Shown here piece after piece: positions 9,887 through 21,243 of a stretch of 64,000 nt of DNA. The DNA lies in the NCBI RefSeq assembly GCF_030316605.1, contig NZ_CP127039.1:62001-126000 (forward strand), given 5' to 3'. Origin of the DNA: Spiroplasma ixodetis Y32 (GTDB lineage: Bacteria > Bacillota_I > Bacilli_A > Mycoplasmatales > VBWQ01). The translations under genes were made by a program, and so were the position numbers. Each line of letters opens with the position of its first letter. Within the stretch, counting starts at the first letter, position 1. The notes below the pieces were generated by a model, which saw nothing but the letters and a program-made list of their open reading frames with translations, was not told the origin of the DNA and did no database searches.

Positions 9887-11139
9887 ATGAGTATGGATAA
9901 GCCACTAGCAACAATATTAAGACCAACTACCGTTAATGATATAATTGGTCAAAGTCATTTGATAAATGATAAAAATGGAATTATTAATCGAATATTAAAT
10001 CAGAAATTTTTAACATCATTAATATTTTATGGTAATCCAGGAACAGGCAAAACCACTATTGCTCAAGCACTAGCTAATGATTTAAAATGTGAATTTGGAG
10101 TATTTAATGGTGCCATTGATAAAAAAGAAAATTTAGAAAAATTAATTAAAATAGCACAAAATACTAAACCTTATATAATTATAATTGAAGAAATACAACG
10201 CATGAATCGTGATCGTCAAGATTTATTATTACAATATTTAGAACATGGCAATTTTATTTTAATGGCTTGTACTACTGAAAATCCTTATTTTGTAATTAAT
10301 CCAGCTTTACGAAGTAGATGTCTATTATTAGAATTAAAGCCAATTAGTAATGAAGAAATGTTATTAGGCTTAAAAAAAATAATTACTAATAATTAATTTT
10401 TTAATTTTAATATTAGTGATGAAATTTTAGAAAAAATCTGTAATTTAGCAACCGGTGATTTACGAATAGCAATTAATATTTTAGAAATATTAATAAAATT
10501 ATATCCTAATGAAATCATAACTATTGATATTATTAATGCTATTATGCCTAAAGCAAGTAATTGAAATGCTAAAGAGGGAAATGAACATCATGATTTAAAG
10601 TCAGCATTACAAAAATCAATTAGAGGCAGTGATGTTAATGCTGTTTTGCATTATTTAGCAAGGTTATTAGCAACTGGTGATTATGAAGCTTTATTAAGAA
10701 GAATGTTGATTATTGTTTACGAAGATATTGGACTTGCTAATCCTGCTTTAGCAATTAGGGTAAAAACTGCTATTGATACTTTTCGTCAAATTGGTATGCC
10801 TAAAGCTATAATTCCGCTTGGTTTAGTAGTTATTTAAATGGCACTTAGTGAGAAATCGAATAGTGTTAATTTGGCAGTACAAAAAGCATATAGTGATGTT
10901 TTACAAGGAAAAATATATCCAATTCCTGATTATTTGAAACATAATTGATCTAAAACATTAAAAAAATCAGTAGGTAAAGGTAAATTATATATAAATTTCC
11001 ACATGATTATGCTAATGATTATGTACAACAACAGTATTTACCAACAAAGTTAAAAGATACGAAATATTATCAACCAAAACTCCATAACATTTATGAAAAA
11101 AAATTAAATGAAATTTATAATAGATTTACTAAAAAATAA
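9887..11139 (+). pseudogene. rarA: Replication-associated recombination protein A, decayed
   Basis: An AAA+ clamp-loader-like ATPase. The first 169 codons are clear: LRPTTVNDIIGQSHL, Walker A GNPGTGKTT, a Walker B region IIIIEEIQRMNRDRQDLLL and sensor-1 ACTTENP. An in-frame TAA at 10394 interrupts it, the same frame resumes (ATGDLRIAINILE; LARLLATGDYEALLRRMLI), a second TAA lies at 10835 before MALSEKSNSV, and a frameshift near 10980 is needed to read the C-terminus YKFPHDYANDYVQQQYLP. These lesions make it a pseudogene. It follows the surface-protein gene by 15 bp. Confidence 0.9.
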
Positions 11140-11160
11140 AATTCTGAGGTGCAAAATAAA

Positions 11161-12180
11161 ATGTTAAAAAATAAACATTTATGGTTGGGACTTAGTTTAA
11201 CATTAGCAACAACTAATATTGTTGCTAACACTAGTATTACTAATAATTTAACAAGTATTAATAAATTAAAACAAGAAAATAAAACTAAAATTAATGAACT
11301 CTTTACTAATACTAAGTATGGTAATTTAAGTAATAGTACTATTTTAAATAGTCAAGATGAAAATGGAATATATCATCTTTTTGATGTTAAAAGCATTATT
11401 GATAATCCAAATTTAGAACCTTATGTAAAAGATATTTATATTGATAATTTTAAATTAACTTATAACCCTGAAAAGATAAATAAAGATGTTATTAATGAGT
11501 TTGATAAAGAAATTGCTGCTATTAATTATAAAGAAGAACAATTAACAAGTACTAATGATTTGCAAATTTTTCAAAAACAAAACTTGAGTAAAATATCAAC
11601 AACAGCTTATATTTCAAATAAAAAGTCTAAAAGTAATTTTACTTTTATTCAATTTGGTGGTGCTAATACTCATATATCATTAACTGGAACAAAAGGTATT
11701 GTTGATGCAATTAAGAACTATGATAATTTAAGTGAAACATTGGGATTATATTATATTGCTCAGTCTCATTCAAAAAATAGTAGGGGAATTTGTCTTGACT
11801 TTGTTAAACAATTTATTACTAAAAGTAGTTTAAAAAATAATGAAAGCACTGCAGAAAAAATTTCTGAAAATATTTTCAATAATATGATTGATAGTCTAAA
11901 TTTAGAATCTGTTATTAATAATTTTTCAATCGAAAATAATAATAAAAAGATAAGTATTAGATATTTAGTTGACAGTACTGGTAACATTATTAGCGTTGGA
12001 TATTTACAATATGATAACAAAAATTTGGATACTAATAATAATTTAACATTAAGTCATAGTTTTCCAAAAGATGGAGGAAAACTAATAGATTATAATTCAG
12101 AAATAACTACGCTTTTAAAATGAAGTGATTATGCTGATTCATGAAATAATTTTATTTTTTTATCCAACAATTTTTGCTAA
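11161..12180 (+). CDS. Exported protein of unknown function
   Basis: 339 residues. The N-terminus (MLKNKHLWLGLSLTLATT) is a signal-peptide-like sequence with possible cleavage after VAN. The mature part is rich in Asn, Ser and Thr with no Cys lipobox. I chose ATG 11161, which lies 11 nt after GAGG; a GTG at 11149 overlaps that site. The frame passes TGA codons near its end and stops at 12180, overlapping the next gene by 50 bp. The family is not recognised. Confidence 0.6.
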
Positions 12181-12484
12181 TTCTACAGACAGCATAACTT
12201 ATAGTGTTATGAATAATACAAAAACAATTAAAAGTAATGAACTAAACTTTAATACCAAAAAAATTCAAGACAAAGATAATCAATTATCAGCTTGACGAGT
12301 AGTAAATCAGCCACCTGCAGGTCATAAATCACAAGGATTAGTTATTTATATATTTATGTGACATGATGAAAACACTATATATCAACAACTTAGAAGTAGT
12401 TCTATATCTCGTGCTTTTGATATTGGACCATCTTTCTCAATAAATATTAGTAAATGAACGATTAGTAACATTATTAATGAATAA
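12131..12484 (+). CDS. Small exported protein overlapping the previous gene
   Basis: 117 residues. The start MLIHEIILFFYPTIFANSTD looks like a signal peptide with cleavage after FAN. The frame contains Trp codons as TGA and is otherwise open. It may be a separate protein translated by coupling with the 11161 gene, or the shifted remainder of one longer protein. No family is recognised. Confidence 0.5.
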
Positions 12485-12520
12485 TTATGTATCATCTTAT
12501 CAATAAAATAAAAAAATTAA

Positions 12521-13461
12521 GGCTTTTTTCCCTTTATGTACTATTTTTAAAATTTATCACATAAATGCTGAGAAAAGCCTATCTACGGACTTCTCCCCAC
12601 ATTTTTAAATGAAACATAGCATTACAGTTTCAAAAGTAGGTATCTTGTTGAATTTATATGCAGCTTCTTTGGCATATAAATGAACATGATGTTTTACAAC
12701 TTTGATATGTGTTTTAAATGTTCTTTGTATATGTTTTCATACTGATTCAATTTGATTGGTATTTACGCCAATTTTTGAAACATAACCATCTTGATGGTTA
12801 ACTGTTTTGTGATTAGGGAAAAGTGATTTGAAATCACGATATCCTTTTCAAGAATCAGTATGTACATCACACTTTGAAGAAATATGGTTTCTTGCAAACT
12901 GCAAAAGATTTTTACTTTTTGCGTTTTTGATTACTTTCACAATTAAATTATTGGTTGTTTTTTCATAAATCCCAACAATTAATGTTTTATTTATCAAAGA
13001 TCTGCCTTGTTTTTTAAAACCCATATGTGAAAGATACATTTCATCCATTTGCACTATGCCCTCAACAATAAATTGATGTTCTTGTTTGGCAATACGATTT
13101 CTGATTTCATGACCCATTCTTCAAGCAGTTTTCAAAGTCACACCCAATTCTTTTGCAACATCAGTTGATGTAATTCCATGTTTGGTGTTTATTCATCTAA
13201 AGATGAGATAAAATCAAAATCTCAAAGGTGTTTGTGACTTGTAAAAAATGGTGCCATGAAGAATACTAAATGTTTGATGACATTTCAAACATCTTATTCT
13301 TCTTAAATTAGAAGTATTCAAACTTGTTCAAGAACACATGATACATTTGTTTTTCTTCAAACTTGCTATATATTTTAAACAATCCTGTTCTGTTTGAAAA
13401 GCATTGTTGAACTCATTCAATTTCATTGTTTCCTCCACAAGTACATGTGGGGAGAAGTCCG
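12521..13461 (-). mobile_element. IS1595-family element, copy 5
   Basis: 941 bp with perfect 8-bp target duplication AAAATTAA. Its tail-side end has a one-base change (GGCTTTTTTCCC). Confidence 0.95.
12605..13426 (-). CDS. IS1595-family transposase
   Basis: 273 residues with two substitutions in the C-terminal part (an Arg to Gln in IRRTF and an Ala to Val in KVAKHH). The active site is unchanged. Confidence 0.9.
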
Positions 13462-14296
13462 AAAATTAATTTACAACTACTTTAATTATGAAAGGAATTA
13501 ATAAAATGAAAATTAATAAATAAGAAACATGAAAAGAAGTACGATGAGCATTGAATAATTTTCATGGTCCAATTAGAGCTGGAGCACTCAGCGCCCAAAA
13601 TTGAACTAATACAACAACATCAGTTCTACTGACAATAGCAGGACTTAAATCTGTTACTAGAGATAGTAATATTGAAAAACGTTATCAATTAATTAAAAGT
13701 GGAATAGCTGATATATTATACGCTGCATTTGGTGGTTGAGTTGTTTGACAGGCATATAATTTAAACGAAACGGGTGGTAGTACAACTACAGAACCAAATT
13801 TACCTACTTTTCCAACTTTACTACCAAATAATGAAAGACTTTATTCTGAAATTGCTGAACAATTAACAGAAGATGCTGTAAGTAATGAACTAACGCCAGA
13901 AATGATTTCTATTGCATTAAATAAATTATTTACTGGTACAAATGGCTTAGTTAAAGTGCTTAGTGGAATATCAGGTTTTGATTTATATAAAATTCAAAAA
14001 GTAACAAAAACTATTGAATATTTAAAATCACTTACTACTTTTGCAACTGCAGGTTTTAACTTTACAAATGGTAATATTATAGGGGGAAATTTAATGTCAA
14101 TTTCAGCAATGATGGATGTTAGTCACACATATTTTTCTACAATGAGTAAATCTAATACTTCAAATAGTAAAGAGGAAATTATTATTAAAATTACTAATGA
14201 AAGAAAAGAACATATTACAAAAAGTTTTTCTTTATATAAAGGTATTTTAAGTAATAAAGATTTAAAGGAAATATATGAGTATTTAGAAAAAAATAA

Positions 14297-15237
14297 CGGA
14301 CTTCTCCCCACATGTACTTGTGGAGGAAACAATGAAATTGAATGAGTTCAACAATGCTTTTCAAACAGAACAGGATTGTTTAAAATATATAGCAAGTTTG
14401 AAGAAAAACAAATGTATCATGTGTTCTTGAACAAGTTTGAATACTTCTAATTTAAGAAGAATAAGATGTTTGAAATGTCATCAAACATTTATTATTCTTC
14501 ATGGCACCATTTTTTACAAGTCACAAACACCTTTGAGATTTTGATTTTATCTCATCTTTAGATGAATAAACACCAAACATGGAATTACATCAACTGATGT
14601 TGAAAAAGAATTGGGTGTGACTTTGAAAACTGCTTGAAGAATGGGTCATGAAATCAGAAATCGTATTGCCAAACAAGAACATCAATTTATTGTTGAGGGC
14701 ATAGTGCAAATGGATGAAATGTATCTTTCACATATGGGTTTTAAAAAACAAGGAAGATCTTTGATAAATAAAACATTAATTGTTGGGATTTATGAAAAAA
14801 CAACCAATAATTTAATTGTGAAAGTAATCAAAAACGCAAAAAGTAAAAATCTTTTGCAGTTTGCAAGAAACCATATTTCTTCAAAGTGTGATGTACATAC
14901 TGATTCTTGAAAAGGATATCGTGATTTCAAATCACTTTTCCCTAATCACAAAACAGTTAACCATCAAGATGGTTATGTTTCAGAAATTGGCGTAAATACC
15001 AATCAAATTGAATCAGTATGAAAACATATACGAAGAACATTTAAAACACATATCAAAGTTGCAAAACATCATGTTCATTTATATGCCAAAGAAGCTGCAT
15101 ATAAATTCAACAAGATACCTACTTTTGAAACTGTAATGCTATGTTTCATTTAAAAATGTGGGGAGAAGTCCGTAGATAGGCTTTTCTCAACATTTATGTG
15201 ATAAAATTTAAAAATAGTACATAAAGGGAGAAAAGCC
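14297..15237 (+). mobile_element. IS1595-family element, copy 6
   Basis: 941 bp with perfect 8-bp target duplication AAAAATAA, inserted within the 13488 gene in the same direction. Confidence 0.95.
14332..15153 (+). CDS. IS1595-family transposase, most diverged copy
   Basis: 273 residues. Differences from the consensus are S54I, A91E and K218E; the catalytic residues are unchanged. Confidence 0.9.
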
Positions 15238-15572
15238 AAAAATAATTGAGATAAGTTTGAAATAAGACATTCAGATAAAGCAATTCGTAGTTTTGTTAAA
15301 CCCGAAAAAATAAGAGATTGAAGACCAACATTGACAAAGTTTAAAGAATGAATAGATAATTATACTCCCGAAAATAAAAAGGTGGAATTAGTAACGGAGG
15401 TTGAAGATAATAGTCAACGAGAAAGAATAAAGTTAAAAATTCCTGATTATGAGTTTGAACCGGAATTTGTTACAAATGCAAATAATGATATGCCAGAAGT
15501 TATTATAGAACCCAATGAAAGACAACCACTTTTAGGAACTATTAATAGTTAATAAAAATTATTTTTTATATT

Positions 15573-15604
15573 ATAATGTTTTTTTAAAAAAACATTATTT
15601 TTTA
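15573..15604 (+). terminator. Rho-independent terminator
   Basis: A perfect stem ATAATGTTTTTTT/AAAAAAACATTAT followed by a T run, just after the stop at 15552. It has few G-C pairs, so its strength is uncertain. Confidence 0.55.
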
Positions 15605-15703
15605 TTTATTATTTTATTTTTTCTTGTACAATTATTTTAGAAATGATGAATTTTAAAGAAAGATTAAAAATTTAACTTTGTTTTAAATAAAAATATTTTA
15701 AAA

Positions 15704-15732
15704 TTGACACTTATTTTAAATAATAATATAAT
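15704..15732 (+). promoter_or_regulatory. Promoter of rpmG-secE-nusG
   Basis: TTGACA (15704-15709), 17 bp, TATAAT (15727-15732): a consensus pair 31 bp before the rpmG start. Confidence 0.8.
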
Positions 15733-15763
15733 TAAAAATGGTTAAATTTTCTAGGTGAATTTA

Positions 15764-15913
15764 ATGAACAAAAAAATAATTTTAATTTGTACTGTATGTT
15801 TAAATCGTAATTATCATACATACAAAAATAAGATTAAATATAAAGAGCGTATGGAACTAAAAAAATATTGTGAACATTGTCAAAAACATACTTTACATAA
15901 GGAATCACGTTAG
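15764..15913 (+). CDS. rpmG: 50S ribosomal protein L33
   Basis: 49 residues. Two CxxC pairs (CTVC near residue 9 and CEHC near 37) bind zinc in this version of L33, and the pattern NYHTYKNK...MELKKYC fits the family. ATG is preceded by AGGTGAA. It is the first gene of an rpmG-secE-nusG operon, 11 bp before secE. Confidence 0.9.
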   Translation: MNKKIILICTVCLNRNYHTYKNKIKYKERMELKKYCEHCQKHTLHKESR

Positions 15914-15924
15914 GAGAAATTTTC

Positions 15925-16356
15925 ATGAGTGCAGAAGACAAATCAAAAGAAAAACCAAAAATTAATCCTGAAAAATTGGCTCTTTTAAAAAGTAAATTTA
16001 ATATTTTACGTAAAATTAAACCTTTAAGAACAAAAAGAACTTCTGAAGGAAAACCAAGTTTTGATCCACGAACAGCCGATAAAAATAAAAAGGTTAATAT
16101 TAGCGAAATTTGAGAAAAAGAACGTAAAAATCGTACGCCTGAAGAACGTTTTTATTATAAAAAAGAAGCGAGAACTTATCATAAATATTTTTTCTTATAC
16201 TTATCAAGAGAAATTAGAAGAACTCGTTGAACACCAAGAAAACAATTAAATAATAAATTTATTACAACAGTATTATTTATTGCTGTCTTAGCACTATTCT
16301 TTTATGGAATTGAGCAGTTATTACTATTTGTATTACCTTTATTAAAAATAATGTAA
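15925..16356 (+). CDS. secE: Preprotein translocase subunit SecE
   Basis: 143 residues. A long charged N-terminal region precedes a typical SecE end: LSREIRRTRWTPRKQ followed by a single transmembrane helix (about residues 114-140). The N-terminal extension is common in Mollicutes. ATG follows AGGAGA. SecE clamps SecY in the translocon. The order rpmG-secE-nusG is conserved in bacteria, which supports the call. Confidence 0.88.
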
Positions 16357-16375
16357 AAAATGGAGATGCCAAAAA

Positions 16376-17008
16376 ATGAGCGAAAGAATAAAAAAAGAAA
16401 CCCCTTTAGTGAAAACTACATCATTAGAAGAAACACATAAACATCGAATTGAGCAAGCACAATGATATATTGTTAATTGTAACAAAGGTCATGAAGATAA
16501 AGTTACTGCTGATTTGAAAAATAAAATTGAAAAAAAATTAAATTTAAAAGATAATATTTTTCAAGTTAGGGTTGTTAAAGAAGCAATACTAGATAAAGAT
16601 AAAAAAATAACTGAAAAAAATATTTTTCCGGGTTATATTTTTGTTCATATGATTTTAACCGAAGATACTTGATATGATATTCGTAATACAACAGGAATTA
16701 ATGGTTTTATTGGTTCTAGTGGTAAAGGTGTACCACCGACTCCACTTTCTACTAAAGAAGTTAATGAAATGTTATATCGTAATTCTAAAAATTCATCACA
16801 AACTAAAGTTAAAGAGACAAAAAAAATTATTCGTGATTTTGAGTTAAATGATTTTGTTCATATTACTTCTGGTGCTTTACAAAGCCGAGAAGGACAAGTT
16901 ATTAAATTAGATGAAGATAAGGGTGTTGCAACAGTTTCTGTTGATATGTTTGGTCGTCAAACCGAAATTAAAGTAGAATATGATAGTTGTAAAAAAATTA
17001 AAGTTTAG
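16376..17008 (+). CDS. nusG: Transcription termination/antitermination factor NusG
   Basis: 210 residues. The NGN domain starts at about residue 25 (AQWYIVNCNKGHEDKV) and includes KNIFPGYIFVHM and the GINGFIGSSGKGVPPTPLS stretch; the C-terminal KOW domain is DFVHITSGALQSREGQVIKL. ATG at 16376 follows GGAG by about 9 nt. NusG binds RNA polymerase and couples it to Rho or the ribosome. Three TGA codons encode Trp. It is the last gene of its operon; IS481-like elements start 39 bp downstream. Confidence 0.92.
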
Positions 17009-17047
17009 TTTAAACTATTTAATTTTTATGTAAAATAAAATTAAAAT

Positions 17048-18208
17048 TGTAAGGTAGTACAGACATTTTGGACTATTTTCCATCTAATAAAAGTTTATCA
17101 AAATAATCCATAGGAGTCATTAACCCTAATGATTTATGTGGTTTAGAATTGTTATAATATTCTTGAAAAGAATTAACTAATTTTTGAAATAAACTAAAAT
17201 CACTATTTAAATATGGTTTTATTTCAAATAAATTACTTCAATTTCTATGAAATCTTTCAATCTTACCATTACTCTGTGGTGATCTAAACGGTGTAGTTTC
17301 ATGAACTATACCTTTTTTATTACAAAAATTTGTAAATCAACGATTCCTTTGTGGTTTTCCACAAGATGTATTAACATATTGACTACCATTATCAGTTCTA
17401 ATTCTTTTAATTTTAATTCCCAATTTTTCATAAAAATTTAAAGCATTTTTAGTAGCATTTACAATATCTCTGGTTTGTGCTTGTTCAGATGGATAACAAT
17501 AAGTAATTCGAGTTTCTTCATCAATAAAATCAATAATATATCATCTTTTACTTCCTGTTATATAATCTGATACTACTTTAATATCAGTCTGCAATAATCC
17601 AGTTTCTTTTACTTCATATCTCAAATGTTTTTTCTTAATAGTTTTTTGTGAATAAAAACCAAAACGTTTTAATCAACGATATATAATAGTTTTAACCGAA
17701 GGTTTTGGCAAAAAATTAAACCTAATATCATCAATATTTCTTATTAAATAACAAAATTGAAAAGCACCTATACCAAACTCTTCTTTATACTGAACAAAAT
17801 AATTTATAAATTTTTCTGATAATTCCAAATTATACAAATATTTAATATTTTTAGGTTTTGTTGATTTAAATAATAATTCTTCAAAAGGTTTATTTTTGTA
17901 GAAAATATCATAAAAACGTTTAGCTCAATAATAAAAAGTTTGCTTTGGCATATGTAATTGAGAAATTATTTCTTTACAAGAATTTTTATTTTTAAATAAA
18001 AAACAAAATTTTTTAAATTTACGATAATAAATATTAACTTTATTAATATTTTTATCATTTTTATACTTTTCTACAAACTTGTTAAATTTATAATCAAATT
18101 TAGTAAAATCAGCACTATTAATTAAATATTTCATTTTAAACTACACCTCAACTAATAATATAAAGTTATAAAAACTTTTATTAGTCCAAAAAGTGTGTCT
18201 AATCTACA
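17048..18208 (-). mobile_element. IS481-like element, tandem copy 1
   Basis: 1161 bp. The ends are TGTAAGGTAGTACAGACATT (left) and the inverse of TGTAGATTAGACACACTTTT (right), both followed by TGGACTA. The 15 bases AAATAAAATTAAAAT lie before it (17033-17047), between it and the next copy (18209-18223) and after the next copy (19382-19396), so two elements are stacked at one target site. Confidence 0.85.
17073..18134 (-). CDS. IS481-like transposase
   Basis: 353 residues (start MKYLINSADFTKFDYKFN). An N-terminal HTH region (SCKEIISQLHMPKQTFYYW) precedes an rve integrase core with D184 (LLQTDIK), D248 (RTDNGSQY) and E293 (SNGKIERFHRNW), and a C-terminal NSKPHKSLGLMTPMDYF signature. It is encoded in one frame, as in the IS481 family. 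Trp codons are TGA. ATG is preceded by GAGGTG about 9 bases upstream. It appears intact. Confidence 0.88.
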
Positions 18209-18223
18209 AAATAAAATTAAAAT

Positions 18224-19381
18224 TGTAAGGTAGTACAGACATTTTGGACTATTTTCCATCTAATAAAAGTTTATCAAAATAATCCATAGGAGTCATTAAC
18301 CCTAATGATTTATGTGGTTTAGAATTGTTATAATATTCTTGAAAAGAATTAACTAATTTTTGAAATAAACTAAAATCACTATTTAAATATGGTTTTATTT
18401 CAAATAAATTACTTCAATTTCTATGAAATCTTTCAATCTTACCATTACTCTGTGGTGATCTAAACGGTGTAGTTTCATGAACTATACCTTTTTTATTACA
18501 AAAATTTGTAAATCAACGATTCCTTTGTGGTTTTCCACAAGATGTATTAACATATTGACTACCATTATCAGTTCTAATTCTTTTAATTTTAATTCCCAAT
18601 TTTTCATAAAAATTTAAAGCATTTTTAGTAGCATTTACAATATCTCTGGTTTGTGCTTGTTCAGATGGATAACAATAAGTAATTCGAGTTTTTTCATCAA
18701 TAAAATCAATAATATATCATCTTTTACTTCCTGTTATATAATCTGATACTACTTTAATATCAGTCTGCAATAATCCAGTTTCTTTTACTTCATATCTCAA
18801 ATGTTTTTTCTTAATAGTTTTTTGTGAATAAAAAACAAAACGTTTTAATCAACGATATATAGTTTTAACCGAAGGTTTTGGCAAAAAATTAAACCTAATA
18901 TCATCAATATGTCTTATTAAATAACAAAATTGAAAAGCACCTATACCAAACTCTTCTTTATACTGAACAAAATAATTTATAAATTTTTCTGATAATTCCA
19001 AATTATACAAATATTTAATATTTTTAGGTTTTGTTGATTTAAATAATAATTCTTCAAAAGGTTTATTTTTGTAGAAAATATCATAAAAACGTTTAGCTCA
19101 ATAATAAAAAGTTTGCTTTGGCATATGTAATTGAGAAATTATTTCTTTACAAGAATTTTTATTTTTAAATAAAAAACAAAATTTTTTAAATTTACGATAA
19201 TAAATATTAACTTTATTAATATTTTTATCATTTTTATACTTTTCTACAAACTTGTTAAATTTATAATCAAATTTAGTAAAATCAGCACTATTAATTAAAT
19301 ATTTCATTTTAAACTACACCTCAACTAATAATATAAAGTTATAAAAACTTTTATTAGTCCAAAAAGTGTGTCTAATCTACA
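18224..19381 (-). mobile_element. IS481-like element, tandem copy 2
   Basis: 1158 bp and nearly identical to the preceding copy. The difference in length is a 3-bp in-frame deletion in the transposase. It is flanked by the same 15-bp repeat. Confidence 0.85.
18249..19307 (-). CDS. IS481-like transposase
   Basis: 352 residues, one Ile shorter than the neighbouring copy in VKTIIYRWLK (here VKTIYRWLK), with a few substitutions. The D, D and E residues are kept. Confidence 0.87.
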
Positions 19382-19400
19382 AAATAAAATTAAAATATAT

Positions 19401-19429
19401 TTGACTACTAATTATAATGATGTTATTCT
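19401..19429 (+). promoter_or_regulatory. Putative promoter of rplK-rplA
   Basis: TTGACT (19401-19406), 17 bp, TATTCT (19424-19429). It begins 5 bp after the target duplication of the IS481-like pair. Further down, a 22-bp perfect palindrome of the CTATTTATA type (19439-19462) and a 60-base leader precede rplK; the leader could bind L1 for autogenous control, which is inference. Confidence 0.5.
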
Positions 19430-19537
19430 TTGTAAAGTACTATTTATATATATATAAATAGACTTTAATTATGTTTAAACTTGTGGAAGATTTATTCGTT
19501 TGGACCACAGTGAGAATCCATTTAGGAGGAGTTGCTC

Positions 19538-19984
19538 ATGGCAGATAAAAAAAATATTAATCGTGAAGGTATTATTCAATTACCAGCTGGTAGTGCCAAA
19601 CCAGGTGCTAGTTTAGCATCATTCGGTATTGATATGCAACGTTTTTGTAGAGAATTTAACGATAAAACCAAAGATCAAAAAGATGATGTTAATCCGGTTC
19701 CAATTCCAGTTTTTATTACAGCGTATAAAGATAAAACTTTCGACTTTAAAATAAAAACTGCACCAACAACATTTCTTTTAAAAAGAGCATTGAAACTTGC
19801 AAAAGGTTCATCAAATGCTAAATTAACAAAAGTAGGAACACTTACTATTGCTCAAATTACAGAAATTGCTCAAATTAAATTACCTGATTTAAATGCTTAT
19901 TCTTTAGAAGATGCAATTAAAATTGTTGCAGGAACAGCCAAGAATATGGGCATTACTGTTGAAGATGGAAACCAAGGTGTTTAA
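19538..19984 (+). CDS. rplK: 50S ribosomal protein L11
   Basis: 148 residues. The family signatures are seen in order: IQLPAGSAKPGASLASFGID at the N-terminus, NPVPIPVFITAYKDKTFDF, TAPTTFLLKRALKL, and a C-terminal rRNA-binding domain with AKNMGITVED. ATG at 19538 lies 8 nt after AGGAGG; a TTG two codons earlier is less likely. L11 forms the GTPase-associated centre with 23S rRNA. It is followed directly by rplA. Confidence 0.92.
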   Translation: MADKKNINREGIIQLPAGSAKPGASLASFGIDMQRFCREFNDKTKDQKDDVNPVPIPVFITAYKDKTFDFKIKTAPTTFLLKRALKLAKGSSNAKLTKVGTLTIAQITEIAQIKLPDLNAYSLEDAIKIVAGTAKNMGITVEDGNQGV

Positions 19985-19985
19985 T

Positions 19986-20666
19986 ATGAATAGAAGTAAA
20001 AGATATCTTGCAGTTGCAAAATTAGTTGATAACACTAAAGTTTATCCAATTGATCGTGCTTTAGAATTAGCTAAACAAACTTCATCATTAAAATTTGATG
20101 CAACAGTTGAAGCAGCCTTTCGTTTAAATGTTGATCCAAGACATGCTGATCAAATGTTACGTGGTTCTATTGTTTTACCAGCAGGGACTGGAAAAACACA
20201 ACGTGTTTTAGTAATAACTACTACTAAACAAAAAGAGGCAATGGAAAGTCAAGCTGATTTTGTTGGTGGTAAGGAAATGATTGAAAAAATTCAAAAAGGT
20301 TGATTTGATTTTGATGTTATTATTGCAACACCTGAAATGATGGGTGAATTAGGAAAAATTGGTAGAGTATTAGGACCAAAAGGATTAATGCCTACAGCAA
20401 AACTAGGAACAGTAACAATGGGTGTTCAAAAAGCAATAGCTGATATTCGTAAAGGTAAAGTTGAATATCGTGTTGATAAACAAGGTAATATTCATGTTAT
20501 TCTTGGTAAAGTATCATTTGCACAAGAAGGGTTAAAAGATAATTATTTAGCAATTCTTAACACTTTAAAAAAAGTTAAGCCTGCAGCAGTTAAGGGTGCT
20601 TATATTAAAAATATAAGTATTACTACAGCAATGGGCCCTGGTATTAAAGTATTAATTGAAGAATAA
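19986..20666 (+). CDS. rplA: 50S ribosomal protein L1
   Basis: 226 residues. The motifs are typical: [52 protein letters not shown], and [20 protein letters not shown] at the end. A TGA Trp lies at residue 106 (KGWFDFDV), which would split it in the standard code. It begins one base after the L11 stop codon. L1 lies at the E-site stalk and usually represses its own operon. Confidence 0.92.
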
Positions 20667-20686
20667 TATAATAATATAGAAAAAAT

Positions 20687-20713
20687 CATTAGTAAAAGTA
20701 CTAATGTTTTTTT
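20687..20713 (+). terminator. Rho-independent terminator after rplA
   Basis: Stem CATTAGTA / TACTAATG with a 4-base loop followed by a run of seven or more T. Confidence 0.8.
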
Positions 20714-20843
20714 ATGTTTTTATTCATAATTTTTTTATTATTTAAAAAAATTTTACGCTATAATTTATTTATTGTGATAATACCAATTAATACATTATTT
20801 TGGTAAAACAATAAAATAATTAGGTAGTAAAGGAGAAACCTTA

Positions 20844-21224
20844 ATGAAAAATCTTATAAATCTTTTTAAGAAACAAAATTGAGGAATAAAAATTGGCTTT
20901 GCTTCACTGGTAATTAGTTTGCTTTGTTTAGCATTAGGACTAATTTTAATTGCAACAGTCAATTTTAAAGCCCCAAGTGGAGGAAGTTCACAATATGCTG
21001 GAAATGGTTTTCATGCTATTTATATATGAGGACTTGATAGTTTTTTAAGCAAAGCTGGCTATGATCAAATGTGAACAGATGCTACTAGTGATAAGCTTTT
21101 AACTTATCCCCTTGCGCAAGTAGTTGTCGGAATTGTATTTACAGTAATTTTAACTGCTATCTTTCTTGGTGTTAGTGTTTTATCTTTAATATTTGGTTAT
21201 TTTAAACGTTGATTATATTCTTAG
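20844..21224 (+). CDS. Two-TM membrane protein, paralogue 1
   Basis: 126 residues (MKNLINLFKKQNWGIKIGFA). There are hydrophobic helices at about residues 18-38 and 92-116 with an outside-type loop containing GNGFHAIYIWGLDSF and YPLAQVV. ATG follows AGGAGAA. The next gene has the same plan and a related loop, so they look like a tandem duplication. The function is unknown. Confidence 0.6.
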
Positions 21225-21243
21225 TGTTTAGTAAGTGTTAAAT

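Larger units (their letters stand above)
13488..15552 (+). pseudogene. Accessory gene with early stop, split by IS1595
   Basis: From ATG 13488 or 13506 (after AGGA) the frame meets TAA at 13521, then stays open from ETWKEVRWALNNF to 14296 and resumes after the IS at 15246 to end at 15552; removing the IS and one duplication restores the frame. The remaining protein is about 360 residues, with a hydrophobic stretch (ADILYAAFGGWVVW) and a charged Pro/Glu-rich C-terminus ending PLLGTINS. In the present state the interrupted product would end with 15 residues encoded by the IS end. No family is recognised. Confidence 0.6.

Noticed and set aside
17048..19381. Tandem IS481-like pair as an assembly artefact
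   Set aside because: The copies differ by a 3-bp deletion and scattered substitutions and have distinct junctions, so I treat both as real, though long reads would settle it.
19439..19462. Palindrome before rplK as an L1-binding site
   Set aside because: It is A/T-only and does not resemble the L1-binding element; noted only as a leader structure.
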